This document shows positions 1-8,436 of a stretch of 64,000 bases of DNA, in pieces. The notes under the pieces were generated by a model. That model was not told the DNA's origin and searched no databases. It saw nothing but the letters and a program-made list of their open reading frames with translations. Source of the DNA: Trichococcus palustris (lineage in GTDB: Bacteria > Bacillota > Bacilli > Lactobacillales > Aerococcaceae). Position 1 is the stretch's first letter. The number at the start of each line of letters is the position of its first letter. The stretch spans positions 25,989 through 89,988 of the forward strand of contig NZ_FOTD01000013.1 of assembly GCF_900114465.1 (NCBI RefSeq), read 5' to 3'. The translations under genes and the position numbers were made by a program.

Positions 1-2
1 AT

Positions 3-278
3 ATGCAAAAAGGCCTTACAAGAATTGCTGATTTTTTTCTTGCAGATCCGGCTCAATCGCTCAAGGTCGGAAGAATTCAGGGGGCTGTCGGTGGAGTTGT
101 TGGAGTTGGGACAATATTCCTGGTCTATAAGCTCATCAAAGGTGCTGTTAAGAGTTCGAAACACAAAGAAGAAGGCAAGGTTATCCTCAATTGCTTAGAG
201 AAAAACTTTCCTGAGAAGAAGGCAGTTGATCTTAAAGAATCGACTACCGAAGTAACTGAAGTTAGCAAACAAGAATAA
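3..278 (+). CDS. Small unknown protein with one membrane segment
   Basis: An ATG-started frame of 91 codons lies at the left edge of the window. No ribosome binding site is visible because only two bases precede the ATG, so the gene could begin outside the window. The product has one hydrophobic, glycine- and valine-rich stretch at about residues 29-45 that could be a transmembrane helix, followed by a lysine-rich segment and an acidic, threonine-rich tail. I do not recognise a family. It lies beyond the 3' end of rlmH, next to a phage-regulator remnant, so it may belong to accessory DNA. Confidence 0.45.
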   Translation: MQKGLTRIADFFLADPAQSLKVGRIQGAVGGVVGVGTIFLVYKLIKGAVKSSKHKEEGKVILNCLEKNFPEKKAVDLKESTTEVTEVSKQE

Positions 279-346
279 ATCCTCCTAAAACATATTTCTC
301 CTTTCAAAAAGAAGGGGCCGTATAATATCGCAACGAACCTTTCTTT

Positions 347-508
347 TTATCCCTTATTATCTCTAAGCATTTTATGAACTTCATCTAGAGCTTTACCATG
401 AGGCCTAAAAAGCCATCGTATATCATATCCCATACATGCTGAGATCTTTTCCCAATTCTTAAAATTGTAAATTCTGGCCAGCCTGGGTAGGAACAAGTCC
501 GCTTGCAT
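347..508 (-). pseudogene. Remnant of a phage DUF1492/ArpU-type regulator
   Basis: Read on the minus strand, an ATG frame of 53 codons ends at a TAA. Its C-terminal half contains WEKISACMGYD followed by LFRPHGKALDEV. That pattern (a Trp-Glu-x-Ile helix, a turn, then His-Gly-x-Ala-Leu) resembles the sigma-region-4-like helix-turn-helix at the C-terminus of phage DUF1492/ArpU late-gene regulators. Those proteins are usually well over 100 residues, so this looks like the C-terminal stub of a longer gene. A stop codon directly precedes the ATG in frame and I see no good ribosome binding site. Assignment is by eye. Confidence 0.4.
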
Positions 509-828
509 TTATATGGTATTGCTTTTCACCCCTCTATGCTTCACGCACTTTGCGAACAAGCAGTAAACCTTATTCTTCGACAGCCCTGTCGCTCAGACAC
601 AGCCTTTGCATTTCTTCACTTTCATCACCTAATTTCGCGCATATAAAAAGCCCAGAGCGTTGGAGTGATATTCAACGTGGTCCTTTAATGTTTTGGCGCG
701 AGCCTAAAAAAGTGTCCATTTGCAAAAGTAGGATGCATCCACCACATTATAATGATAGCTAATTCTGAATTGTTTAGTAGACATTACATATATATTACAG
801 CCTTAAATGATCCGGAAGGCAAAAATAA
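509..828. other. Intergenic, no supported gene
   Basis: The open frame at 550-762 on the plus strand has no ribosome binding site, no recognisable domain and a composition typical of chance translation. The stretch probably continues the degraded accessory DNA that includes the phage remnant at 347-508. I see no RNA gene or terminator here. Confidence 0.4.
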
Positions 829-866
829 AACGGAAAGCCCGTCATCATAGGCTTTCCGCTTTTTCG
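829..866 (-). terminator. Rho-independent terminator of rlmH
   Basis: A 10-base-pair stem (CGGAAAGCC and its complement) around a short loop is followed on the minus strand by a T-rich run. It lies about 80 bases past the rlmH stop. The plus strand also has a T-run, so it may work in both directions. Confidence 0.75.
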
Positions 867-946
867 TTTCTATTCTCTTTTTTAAGCCATTTCTGTATCC
901 GACGCAGGAATGCCGTCATACCGCCATTATCATCAAAAAAATGACC

Positions 947-1426
947 TCATTTATGATATGCATGTCCATGGATGATCCGGAAGGCGCGGTAGATCTGTTC
1001 GGTCAGCACGAGGCGCATCAACTGGTGCGGGTAGGTCAGGCGGCCGAATGAGATGTGTTGGTCGGCGTGGGACAAGACGGCTTGGCTGAGGCCAAGCGAA
1101 CCTCCTATGATGAAGGTGATATCGCTCTTCCCGGCGGTGCCCAACTTATCCAGTTCGTTGGCGAATTCGACGGAGTCATACTGCTTCCCTTGGATGGCCA
1201 TCGCAAAGACATAGCTTTGTTCCGGTATTTTCGCCAGTATCTTTTCCCCCTCTTTGTCCTTGATGATTTCCATTTCCTTATCGCTCAGGTTTTCGGGCGC
1301 CTTTTCGTCGCTGACCTCGATGATTTGCAGTTTGCAGTAGCTCCCCAGCCGCTTGGTGTATTCTGCAATCCCCTCTTTCAGATATTTCTCCTTCAGTTTT
1401 CCGACTGTGATAATTTTTATGTTCAT
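947..1426 (-). CDS. rlmH: 23S rRNA pseudouridine-1915 N3-methyltransferase RlmH
   Basis: RlmH is a small SPOUT-class methyltransferase that methylates pseudouridine 1915 in helix 69 of 23S rRNA on the 70S ribosome, using S-adenosylmethionine. The product has 159 residues, the usual length. It starts [10 protein letters not shown], has the SAM-binding knot motif GGSLG, and ends in the conserved HGHAYHK. The frame is open further upstream, but the ATG at 1426 is preceded by AGAAGGAGCG and matches the family start. The gene lies near htrA and walJ, as in many Firmicutes. Its 3' end encodes AYHK and resembles the core used by staphylococcal SCC elements for integration. Confidence 0.97.
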   Translation of the reverse strand: MNIKIITVGKLKEKYLKEGIAEYTKRLGSYCKLQIIEVSDEKAPENLSDKEMEIIKDKEGEKILAKIPEQSYVFAMAIQGKQYDSVEFANELDKLGTAGKSDITFIIGGSLGLSQAVLSHADQHISFGRLTYPHQLMRLVLTEQIYRAFRIIHGHAYHK

Positions 1427-1670
1427 GTGCAATCGCTCCTTCTTCTTGTCACTTTCTATCCTATGCGAACACGATGGATTTCGCAACCGATTTTCCAGGT
1501 TCCCTTCCTTTTGACCGAATATTGTTGAAATAGTACAAATATCTCTTTATTAACTAACGTAGCTATACACTTCCCTTATATATGAAGAAAATTTTTTAAT
1601 AAGATTGAAAAAGTCATGAATGTGGTTTTCTTTTTCCAGAAATTGTTTTAATATAGTTTTATATATGTTA

Positions 1671-1699
1671 TTTGCTTTATCATATACCGGTATTATAAT
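1671..1699 (+). promoter_or_regulatory. Predicted ktrB-ktrA promoter
   Basis: A -35 element TTTGCT (1671-1676) and a perfect -10 TATAAT (1694-1699) are separated by 17 bases, about 50 bases before the ktrB start. The 325-base gap between rlmH and ktrB holds this divergent promoter region and no gene. I looked for a ydaO-type c-di-AMP riboswitch, which controls ktrAB in some bacilli, and saw none. Confidence 0.6.
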
Positions 1700-1751
1700 G
1701 AAGTATCAAACCTTATTTCTATGGTAATGCGAAAGGAGAATTGAATACATT

Positions 1752-3131
1752 GTGTTAAAGAGGATTTCAAATTGGTCTATTTCACAGAAGATTGCAATCA
1801 GTTTTGCGTTTGTTATTTTTACAGGCTCACTCTTGTTGACGCTGCCCATCAGTCAATTGCCGACATCGGAAGCGACATACCTGGACAATCTATTTACATC
1901 AGTTTCCATGGTTTGTGTAACCGGCCTGTTTACGCAGTCGGTTTATGAGTCCTATACTATATTTGGCCAAATCGTCGGTATGGCGCTGATGCAAATTGGT
2001 GGATTGGGTTTGATGACCCTTATCGCCAGCGTCATTACCCGTTTTAAAAAACGCATCGGCCTGCGGAACCGTTTGGCCGTTCAGGAAGGGATCAACCGTG
2101 GCGATGCCCGTGGATTCCGGGAATATCTTTCGGATATTTTAAAGTATACCGCAGTGATTGAGGGGACTGGTTTCCTCCTCATGTCCTTCCGCTTTGTGCC
2201 GCTTTATGGTTGGGGCAGAGGCCTGTTCACTTCCCTCTTTTTATCCATTTCGGCGTTTTGCAATGCCGGATTCGATAATTTAGGTAATGTCAGCTTGGTT
2301 GATTATGTCCATGATCCCTTGGTCAATTTCGTCATTACGAGTTTGATCATCCTGGGCGGTATCGGTTTCTCCGTCTGGTTCGATGTTACGAAGAGCATTA
2401 AATGTTTTTCCGCCAAGAAGGGCAAACGAAGCTTGCGGATTTTTTTCCGGTCGCTTTCCCTCCACAGCCGCTTGGCGCTGCTTGTGACGGTGACCGTCAT
2501 CGCTGTCGGCATGCTATTCTTTGTGGCAGTGGAATACAACAACCCGGATTCGATCGGGACCTTTACTTTCCCTCAGAAATTATTGGCCGGTTATTTCCAA
2601 ACCGTAACGATGAGGACGGCTGGATTTGCCACAATCGACTATACTACGGTATATCCATTTACTTTATTCTGGTTTGTCATCACGATGTTCATTGGGGGTT
2701 CTCCCGGTGGGACGGCTGGCGGTTTGAAAACAACGACATTTGCCATCGTTGTTTTGATGCTCTACAATGAAGTCCGCGGTCAAAGCAATGTGAATATTGC
2801 GCACCATACCATCGACAAACAGTTGGTCCGTCAAGCATTGGTCATTTTCATGGCCTTGCTGGGTACCCTTATTCTGGGGGCAAGCTTATTGAGTATTCTG
2901 AACCCTGAAGTTAATTTCATCTACGTTTTATTCGAATCAATTTCCGCACTTGCCACGGTTGGTGTGAGCGCCAACTTGACCCCTACCTTGGGGCGCCTGA
3001 GCCAAGCCGTTCTTATGTTCTTGATGTTTGCGGGACGTATCGGACCTATCACGTTGGTGGACAGTTTAGCAAAGAGTGATCAAAAGGTACCAGATGTCGA
3101 GTTTTCAAAAGGAAATATTTTGATTGGATAA
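1752..3131 (+). CDS. ktrB: Potassium uptake channel subunit KtrB
   Basis: KtrB is the membrane pore of the Ktr potassium uptake system and works with the cytosolic gating ring KtrA encoded next. The 459-residue product has the four membrane-pore-membrane repeats of the TrkH/KtrB superfamily. The four filter glycines are visible in CVTGL, CNAGFDN, RTAGFAT and ATVGVS. The start is GTG at 1752 with GAAAGGAG about 11 bases upstream. ktrA follows after 24 bases, so the two form an operon. Potassium transport links to the CBS-ACT protein at 21439, whose relatives bind c-di-AMP, a regulator of potassium uptake, but no direct link is shown here. Confidence 0.93.
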   Translation: MLKRISNWSISQKIAISFAFVIFTGSLLLTLPISQLPTSEATYLDNLFTSVSMVCVTGLFTQSVYESYTIFGQIVGMALMQIGGLGLMTLIASVITRFKKRIGLRNRLAVQEGINRGDARGFREYLSDILKYTAVIEGTGFLLMSFRFVPLYGWGRGLFTSLFLSISAFCNAGFDNLGNVSLVDYVHDPLVNFVITSLIILGGIGFSVWFDVTKSIKCFSAKKGKRSLRIFFRSLSLHSRLALLVTVTVIAVGMLFFVAVEYNNPDSIGTFTFPQKLLAGYFQTVTMRTAGFATIDYTTVYPFTLFWFVITMFIGGSPGGTAGGLKTTTFAIVVLMLYNEVRGQSNVNIAHHTIDKQLVRQALVIFMALLGTLILGASLLSILNPEVNFIYVLFESISALATVGVSANLTPTLGRLSQAVLMFLMFAGRIGPITLVDSLAKSDQKVPDVEFSKGNILIG

Positions 3132-3155
3132 GGAAGAATAGGAGCGATTATAAAA

Positions 3156-3824
3156 ATGAGTAAATTGGTTGGTATTTTAGGTTTAGGTATTTTTGGATCC
3201 ACGATTGCGAAAACGTTATCTGAATTCGATTCTGATGTTATTGCGGTCGACAAGGATCCGGAAAATGTGAATCGTTTGGAGCCGTTCATCACAAAAGGGG
3301 TCATCGGTGATGTTACCGATCTTGCTTTATTGGAATCCATCGGCCTGGGCGACTGCGACGTTGTCGTCATTGCGACAGGTACCGTTCTGGAAGCGAGCGT
3401 CCTTGCGGTCATGAACTGCAAAAGATTAGGCATCAAACACATTATCGCAAAAGCAAAAAATAAGAATTACCGCGATGTGCTGTTGGAAATCGGCGCGACA
3501 ACTGTCATCTTGCCGGAGAAAGAAACCGGTATGCGTGTCGCAAAAAATATTTTGCGCACCAATATCGAAGATGTTGTGAATTTGGACGAACAGACGACCA
3601 TCATCGAATTCTATCCGCCAACCAAATGGGTCGGCAAATCCTTGGTGGAATTGGACTTGCGCAAAAAATATGACATCAACATCATCGGCTTGCGCAAACA
3701 CAAAGGCGAGCACTTGGATGTATCCTTCTCGGCGGACTACATCGTCGACCAAGACATCGTTCTTGTTGGGATCACCGAGTCGGACGTATTCGAACGTTAC
3801 GACTACTTGAATAAACTGAATTAA
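3156..3824 (+). CDS. ktrA: Potassium uptake regulatory subunit KtrA
   Basis: KtrA is the cytosolic RCK ring that gates KtrB in response to ATP/ADP, NAD(H) and, in many Firmicutes, c-di-AMP. The 222-residue product starts with a Rossmann nucleotide-binding RCK_N domain (GLGIFGSTIAK, with acidic VIAVDKD after strand 2). An RCK_C domain occupies roughly residues 140-220. AGGAGCG lies about 10 bases before the ATG. It is the second gene of the ktrBA operon and is followed by a strong terminator. Confidence 0.94.
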   Translation: MSKLVGILGLGIFGSTIAKTLSEFDSDVIAVDKDPENVNRLEPFITKGVIGDVTDLALLESIGLGDCDVVVIATGTVLEASVLAVMNCKRLGIKHIIAKAKNKNYRDVLLEIGATTVILPEKETGMRVAKNILRTNIEDVVNLDEQTTIIEFYPPTKWVGKSLVELDLRKKYDINIIGLRKHKGEHLDVSFSADYIVDQDIVLVGITESDVFERYDYLNKLN

Positions 3825-3832
3825 GTACTTCC

Positions 3833-3866
3833 GGCAGCGCCTCTCCAACAGAGGTGCTGCTTTTTT
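3833..3866 (+). terminator. Terminator of ktrBA
   Basis: The stem GCAGCGCCTCT / AGAGGTGCTGC with one mismatch and a short loop is followed by six T residues, ten bases after the ktrA stop. Confidence 0.85.
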
Positions 3867-3922
3867 ATTAGACAAGCTTCATTCTTCTGAGTTATGAACA
3901 ATAATCCCATACAAGTCACACC

Positions 3923-4252
3923 TTATCCACAAGAGTTATCCACATGTACACACGTTCCCCACTTTATTTAGTGGCTACCCTTTCCCGCAACACTAAATAT
4001 AGATTTATTAAAAAATGATAATAAGAACTATCCAAAAGTTATGCACACCCCCTATTGAACAATCTTTTATTCTGAAAAACCTTTTATAAAGCCTTTTAAA
4101 TCGTTAATTTTATCTTTTTTCACAATCGAACTTCGTTTATGCACAGGGTTTTTCATTTTTTGTGGATAACTCGCGTTTTCAGAAAGCAAGTATCCCTAAA
4201 GATTTCCATACTTTTACACAGATAAAAAACTTGTCCCCACATTTCATCCACA
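3923..4252. promoter_or_regulatory. Cluster of DnaA boxes in AT-rich DNA
   Basis: Five perfect matches to the DnaA box TTATNCACA are present: TTATCCACA at 3923-3931 and 3936-3944, TTATGCACA at 4039-4047 and 4137-4145, and TTATCCACA inverted at 4161-4169. A one-mismatch copy, TCATCCACA, is at 4244-4252. The DNA between them is very AT-rich (3993-4026 and 4068-4125). Such clusters occur at oriC and at DnaA-titrating or regulatory sites. dnaA and dnaN are not in the window, and gene orientation argues against this being the main origin. The boxes lie in a gene-free gap of about 550 bases between the convergent ktrA and htrA genes. Confidence 0.7.
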
Positions 4253-4260
4253 GGCTGTTG

Positions 4261-4328
4261 AAAAAAAAGGCAAGCACAGCGAAAATATCAGGGTAAAACT
4301 GATATTTTTATGCTGCGTTTGCCTTTTT
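4261..4328 (-). terminator. Long hairpin terminator of htrA
   Basis: An imperfect inverted repeat with arms of about 23 bases (GGCAAGCACAGCGAAAATATC and its partner) is flanked by an A-run on the left and a T-run on the right. It can therefore terminate in both directions. It lies about 45 bases past the htrA stop. Confidence 0.75.
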
Positions 4329-4371
4329 GCGTTGGTGCACACCCTTGTTGTTCCTAAAATGACGTTGTTGT

Positions 4372-5901
4372 TTATTTAGTCGAGCTTTGTCCGTCCGTTA
4401 AGGTAACGGTCGTTGTTTGAAGTTCACCATCCCGGTAGTACTTGATTTCCACCTTCGATCCGACAGCCAGCGTGTACAAGATTTTCCTTAAATCGACTAT
4501 GCTGGTCACAGATTTTCCGTTCATTTCGGTGATCACATCATACTGTTTGATGCCGCCCAGTTCTGCTGCCGATAACGGTTGCACTTCAGCCACAACAACA
4601 CCCTCGGTCACACCTTCCGGTAATTTCAAAACAGTCTGTTGTTGCGTTGCGGAGATTTGGGATAAGTCCAACATGGAGACTCCCAAAACCGGACGAATAA
4701 TTTCCCCGTTTTTTTCCAGTTCGTTGATGATGGTAACCACGTCATTGCTTGGAATGGCGAAGCCCATCCCTTCGACATTGGGATCGGAAATTTTCATGGA
4801 ATTGATTCCGATGACTTGTCCGGCGATATTGATCAGAGCGCCACCTGAATTCCCTGGGTTTATGGACGCATCCGTCTGCAATGCCGTAACGTCCCAGTCA
4901 ACGACCCCGTCGCCATTGACATCCGTAGCGACGGAACGATTTTTAGCGGAAATGATGCCTTGGGTTACAGAAGTTGCGAATTCCGTCCCCAGCGGCGACC
5001 CGATTGCGATGGCCGGTTCACCCACATTCACTTTGTCCGAATCGCCGAATGTCGCAACAGTCGTGACGTTCTTGGCCGGTATCGTCAATACCGCCAAGTC
5101 CGTCCATATATCGCTGCCGACAACAGTGGCCACCTCTTTCGTGCCGTCCTTCAGCAGAATCTCCAATTCGTCCGCGCCATCGATAACGTGGTTATTGGTC
5201 ACGATATAAGCCAAATCCCCTTCGATTTTATAGATGACGCCACTCCCTTCACTGGAAGTCTGCAGGTTCCCATCCGACGTTTCTGATGATTTTTGCGGAA
5301 TATCCAACCCGAATACGTTGTTGCTGCCTTTTTGCATATTGATGATGGAAACAACGGCATCCTGAACTTTCTCGACGGCAGCCGTTGTATCGGTGGTGAT
5401 GTTTAAAGCTACGTCCGACACCTTGGTCGTATTGCTTTGTCCGCCAGTGGTTTGGTTAGCCAAAAGACCCGAACCCAGCAATAAGCCGGCACCGATGAGC
5501 GCTACGACACCGCCGCCGATGATGCCGCCGATGATGCCGTTTTTGATTGGAGAGGATTTTTTCTCTTTTGGCTTCCTGGGATTCGGCTCCTCGTCGATGC
5601 TATTTTTCAGCGTGTTGATGCGTTCTTCTTTAGGGACCGTTGCGCGTAGGCGACTTTGTCTTTCCTCTTCCTCGGAAAGTTGCTCGGCTTGTGTGTCCGC
5701 GCCCATCACTCCCTCAACCGGGGCATCCACATCGCCGGATTCGACTGCGGTTTCACCATCAATTTGATCGGCCTGTCCTTCGAGTGGTTGTGCGTCTTCC
5801 GTTTGAGAATAAGCGGTTGCTGAAGGTTCTGTTTTGTTCGCATTTTTTTCTTTAGGTTCATCACTTTTATTTAGGTTTTTGTTTTCTTCATTTCCGTCCA
5901 T
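4372..5901 (-). CDS. htrA: Membrane-anchored serine protease HtrA/DegP-like
   Basis: HtrA degrades misfolded proteins at the outer face of the membrane. The 509-residue product has a long acidic, low-complexity cytoplasmic N-terminus of about 115 residues and one transmembrane helix at about 121-148. A trypsin-like protease domain follows, with His238 (TNNHV), Asp268 (WTDLAV) and Ser352 (GNSGGAL). One PDZ domain occupies about residues 400-500. The ATG at 5901 follows AAGGAG; a GTG three bases earlier is an equally possible start. The gene is monocistronic. Its promoter carries a direct repeat shared with two small-RNA promoters near 59.1 and 62.3 kb, suggesting control by an envelope-stress response regulator, as for htrA under CiaR or CssR elsewhere. 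Confidence 0.95.
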   Translation of the reverse strand: MDGNEENKNLNKSDEPKEKNANKTEPSATAYSQTEDAQPLEGQADQIDGETAVESGDVDAPVEGVMGADTQAEQLSEEEERQSRLRATVPKEERINTLKNSIDEEPNPRKPKEKKSSPIKNGIIGGIIGGGVVALIGAGLLLGSGLLANQTTGGQSNTTKVSDVALNITTDTTAAVEKVQDAVVSIINMQKGSNNVFGLDIPQKSSETSDGNLQTSSEGSGVIYKIEGDLAYIVTNNHVIDGADELEILLKDGTKEVATVVGSDIWTDLAVLTIPAKNVTTVATFGDSDKVNVGEPAIAIGSPLGTEFATSVTQGIISAKNRSVATDVNGDGVVDWDVTALQTDASINPGNSGGALINIAGQVIGINSMKISDPNVEGMGFAIPSNDVVTIINELEKNGEIIRPVLGVSMLDLSQISATQQQTVLKLPEGVTEGVVVAEVQPLSAAELGGIKQYDVITEMNGKSVTSIVDLRKILYTLAVGSKVEIKYYRDGELQTTTVTLTDGQSSTK

Positions 5902-5935
5902 CACTTATCACTCCTTCTTAACGTTCTACAAAATC

Positions 5936-5967
5936 AGTATAGTTCCTTATTTTGAATAAATTGTGAA
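5936..5967 (-). promoter_or_regulatory. htrA promoter with TTCACA-N5-TTCAAA repeat
   Basis: On the minus strand TTCACA (5967-5962), five bases, TTCAAA (5956-5951), nine bases, then a -10 TATACT (5941-5936). The repeat takes the place of a -35 element, as is typical for OmpR-type response regulators. The spacing is identical to that at 59120-59151 and 62270-62301. Confidence 0.65.
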
Positions 5968-6030
5968 GATAATTAGATAATAGTTTGGGAAATAGGTCTA
6001 TCGTTGGCATCATTATAACATGTTCAGCAG

Positions 6031-6070
6031 AAAAAAAAGAGCGGAAGCCTCTCGGCATCCACTCCTCTTA
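6031..6070 (-). terminator. Terminator of walJ
   Basis: An imperfect GC-rich stem (AGAGGAGTGGATGCC against GGCTTCCGCTCT) is followed on the minus strand by eight T residues, about 25 bases after the walJ stop. Confidence 0.6.
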
Positions 6071-6092
6071 TCGTGCTCTTGCCTATAGCCAT

Positions 6093-6902
6093 CTATACTC
6101 TGAATAGTTCAGTCGGCTCAGCCGGATCGGTGTCGTAAACGAAGAAATCTTCGTTTACCGCTTTCCCTTTTTGCATCAATACACTTTCTGCCGTTTGGTG
6201 CGCCAACGTTTTGATGTTGTTGTCTTTGCTCAAATGCCCCAAGTAAATGCGTCTGGTATTGTGCCCCAGCATTTCCGCCACGGCCGATGCCCCGTCTTCA
6301 TTGGATAGATGCCCTTCATCCCCCAAGATGCGTTGCTTCAGCGACCATGGATATTGGCCCATGCGCAACAACTCCAAGTCATGATTGCTCTCGATCAGGT
6401 AGGCATCCGCATTGCTGAGCAACCCTCTTAAACGGTCGCTCACGTAGCCGGTATCCGTCAGCATTGCCATTTGTTTGCCTTCATAGTGGAAGGAATAAAA
6501 TTGCGGTTCCGCCGCATCATGCGATACCCCGTAGCTTCGGACATCGACATCCCCGAGGGTGAGGACCTGACCCATTTCAAAAATATATTTTTGTTCCGTT
6601 TTGACGTTACCGATGATGTGGTCCATCGCTTTCCAAGTCGCCTCGTTAGCGTAGACGTCCATATGGTATTTCCGTGCGAGAACGCCAAGCCCATGTACAT
6701 GATCGCGATGCTCATGCGTTACAAAAATGCTGTCCACGTCAGCGATATTCCGATTTATTTTGCTCATCAATTCCGCTATTTTTTTCCCGCTCAGCCCGCT
6801 GTCGACCAATATTTTCCGTTTCGGCGTTTCGATATAGGTGCAGTTACCGGAGCTTCCGCTCGCCAAATAGCTGACATATAAACCTTCTTCTTGTACATTC
6901 AT
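6093..6902 (-). CDS. walJ: Metallo-beta-lactamase-fold hydrolase WalJ/YycJ
   Basis: WalJ (YycJ) is an MBL-fold protein, reported as an exonuclease-like enzyme, that is usually encoded at the end of the walRKHI operon. The 269-residue product starts MNVQEEGLYVSYLASGSSGN, the typical N-terminus, and has the metal-binding motif THEHRDH. An upstream in-frame ATG at 6929 is less likely because it adds residues before the family start. Here walJ is separated from walI by about 5 kb that holds a DUF2207 gene and trpDCF, and a terminator follows walI. It must therefore be transcribed on its own or with trpDCF. Confidence 0.9.
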   Translation of the reverse strand: MNVQEEGLYVSYLASGSSGNCTYIETPKRKILVDSGLSGKKIAELMSKINRNIADVDSIFVTHEHRDHVHGLGVLARKYHMDVYANEATWKAMDHIIGNVKTEQKYIFEMGQVLTLGDVDVRSYGVSHDAAEPQFYSFHYEGKQMAMLTDTGYVSDRLRGLLSNADAYLIESNHDLELLRMGQYPWSLKQRILGDEGHLSNEDGASAVAEMLGHNTRRIYLGHLSKDNNIKTLAHQTAESVLMQKGKAVNEDFFVYDTDPAEPTELFRV

Positions 6903-7033
6903 CCAACTTAGCCCCCCATTTACATCCATAAGTTTAACTTATTTCCGGAAAAATGCCAGTAATTTTTCCTTTTCTTATGGAAATGTTAACGGCATCTCAT
7001 CCAAGGGGGCCTTGTTCGCGCCCAAAACGGAAA

Positions 7034-7651
7034 TCATTGCGGGGCCAGCCGGACCTTTTCGATGAATGTTTTCATTTTCTGATAGTCCTTGAATCCGTCC
7101 GTTTCGACACCGGATGACACATCAACCGCAAATGGCCGGACCTTCTCGATCGCCTGCGCCACGTTGTCCGGGTTCAGCCCCCCAGCCAAAACGATCCTCC
7201 CCCTGTCCAAATCTGCTCCACTGAGCAGATCCCAGTCAAAAGGGACACCGCTTCCGCCTGAGGCTCCGGAAACTTTCGCATCCAGCAATAAGGTGTTCTG
7301 CGGATAGCGCGCCATCTGCCCGATATCCTCTTTGGTTGCGATGGGAAGGGCTTTCCAGATTTCTTTATCCCCGAAGCTTTCCAGGTAAGCAGGCGACTCA
7401 TGCCCGTGGAATTGCAGGATATCCAACGGTACCTGTTCGGCGATGCTCCGGACAACTTCCGGGTCTTCATCCACAAAAATACCGACTTTTTTGATCGCCG
7501 GATCCAATCCGGAAGCCAACTTTGCCGCTGCTGCGGCCGTCACCCGCCTTTTGCTTTCGGCAAAGACAAATCCGACATAATCGGGTTTCAACTCATTTAC
7601 ATAGGCTACATCTTCCGGGCGCCGCAAACCGCAAACCTTGATTTTTGTCAT
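7034..7651 (-). CDS. trpF: Phosphoribosylanthranilate isomerase TrpF
   Basis: TrpF converts N-(5-phosphoribosyl)anthranilate to CdRP by an Amadori rearrangement, the third step of tryptophan synthesis. The 205-residue product is a single TIM barrel. It begins with KVCGLRRPEDV, which carries the catalytic Cys, has the catalytic Asp in LLLDAKVSG, and the phosphate loop LAGGLNPDNV. Its ATG overlaps the trpC stop, so it is translationally coupled. No trpB, trpA, trpE or trpG follows, so the pathway is incomplete at this locus. Confidence 0.95.
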   Translation of the reverse strand: MTKIKVCGLRRPEDVAYVNELKPDYVGFVFAESKRRVTAAAAAKLASGLDPAIKKVGIFVDEDPEVVRSIAEQVPLDILQFHGHESPAYLESFGDKEIWKALPIATKEDIGQMARYPQNTLLLDAKVSGASGGSGVPFDWDLLSGADLDRGRIVLAGGLNPDNVAQAIEKVRPFAVDVSSGVETDGFKDYQKMKTFIEKVRLAPQ

Positions 7652-8436
7652 GCCTCGCCAGCTCCCTTACAGGCCTCGATGAATTTTTCGATTTCCTGCG
7701 GTTGGTGGATGCAACGCATGAACGTTTCGCCCACCAAGATGGCATTGACTCCCAACTCCCGCAGCACTTTCACATCCGCCGCATCCTTGATGCCGCTCTC
7801 CGAAACGATGATGCGGTCTTTCGGTATGTCCGCCATCAGTTTGGCAGTCTGCCCCAAATCGACCGTAAACGTCTTCAAGTCCCGGTTGTTGATGCCGATG
7901 ATCTTGCAGCCCGTCGCCAAAGCTTCCGCCACTTCCGCTTCGTCATGCACCTCAATCAGCACATGCAATCCCAGGCTTTTCGCCAAATCGTAGTAGCTCT
8001 TCAGCCTTCCGGGAAGAATGGCCGCGATCAATAGGATGGCGTCGGCCCCGATTGCATAGGCCTGGTAGATTTGATACTCATCGATGATGAAGTCTTTTCT
8101 CAGCAACGGTTTGCTGCTGATTCCCCGCACGTCTTGAATGAAGGCATCCTCACCCTTGAAGAAATGGCGTTCGGTCAGGACGGATATCGCATCGATGCGG
8201 ATGTCTTCATAGATGCGGGCGATTTCCCGATGGTCGAAGTCCTCCAGGATGATCCCTTTTGACGGAGAGGCTTTTTTTATTTCCGCAATGATCGATAAGG
8301 GCTGTCCCCGCAAGGCTTGTTCAAAGTCACGGATCGGCCGTGTCCGTATTTCCCTCTGCAGTTGTGCCAATGATTTCCCGGCTTTTTCTTCCTTCAGTTG
8401 TTCCGCCTTCACTTTTACGATGTCATCTAATATCAT
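7648..8436 (-). CDS. trpC: Indole-3-glycerol phosphate synthase TrpC
   Basis: TrpC closes the indole ring, turning CdRP into indole-3-glycerol phosphate. The 262-residue TIM-barrel product has the family landmarks EIKKASPSKG, LTERHFFKG, LLRKDFIID and SESGI. The start overlaps the end of trpD by 14 bases and its end overlaps trpF by 4, so trpD-trpC-trpF is one tightly coupled unit. The unit is controlled by the tandem T-box leader upstream of trpD. Confidence 0.96.
   Translation of the reverse strand: MILDDIVKVKAEQLKEEKAGKSLAQLQREIRTRPIRDFEQALRGQPLSIIAEIKKASPSKGIILEDFDHREIARIYEDIRIDAISVLTERHFFKGEDAFIQDVRGISSKPLLRKDFIIDEYQIYQAYAIGADAILLIAAILPGRLKSYYDLAKSLGLHVLIEVHDEAEVAEALATGCKIIGINNRDLKTFTVDLGQTAKLMADIPKDRIIVSESGIKDAADVKVLRELGVNAILVGETFMRCIHQPQEIEKFIEACKGAGEA

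Noticed and set aside
640..735. End of an IS3-like element
   Set aside because: GTGTCCATT near 713 resembles the end of the IS at 63998, but the match does not extend.
550..762. Open frame of 70 codons on the plus strand
   Set aside because: No ribosome binding site, no domain, and composition like random translation; it overlaps degraded DNA.
1500..1751. c-di-AMP riboswitch before ktrB
   Set aside because: The leader after the predicted promoter is only about 45 bases, too short for the ydaO class, and lacks its conserved blocks.
3923..4252. Main chromosomal origin oriC
   Set aside because: dnaA and dnaN are absent, and the strand bias of 40 kb of genes to the right, including highly expressed ones, is opposite to what an origin here predicts. 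Kept only as a DnaA-box cluster.
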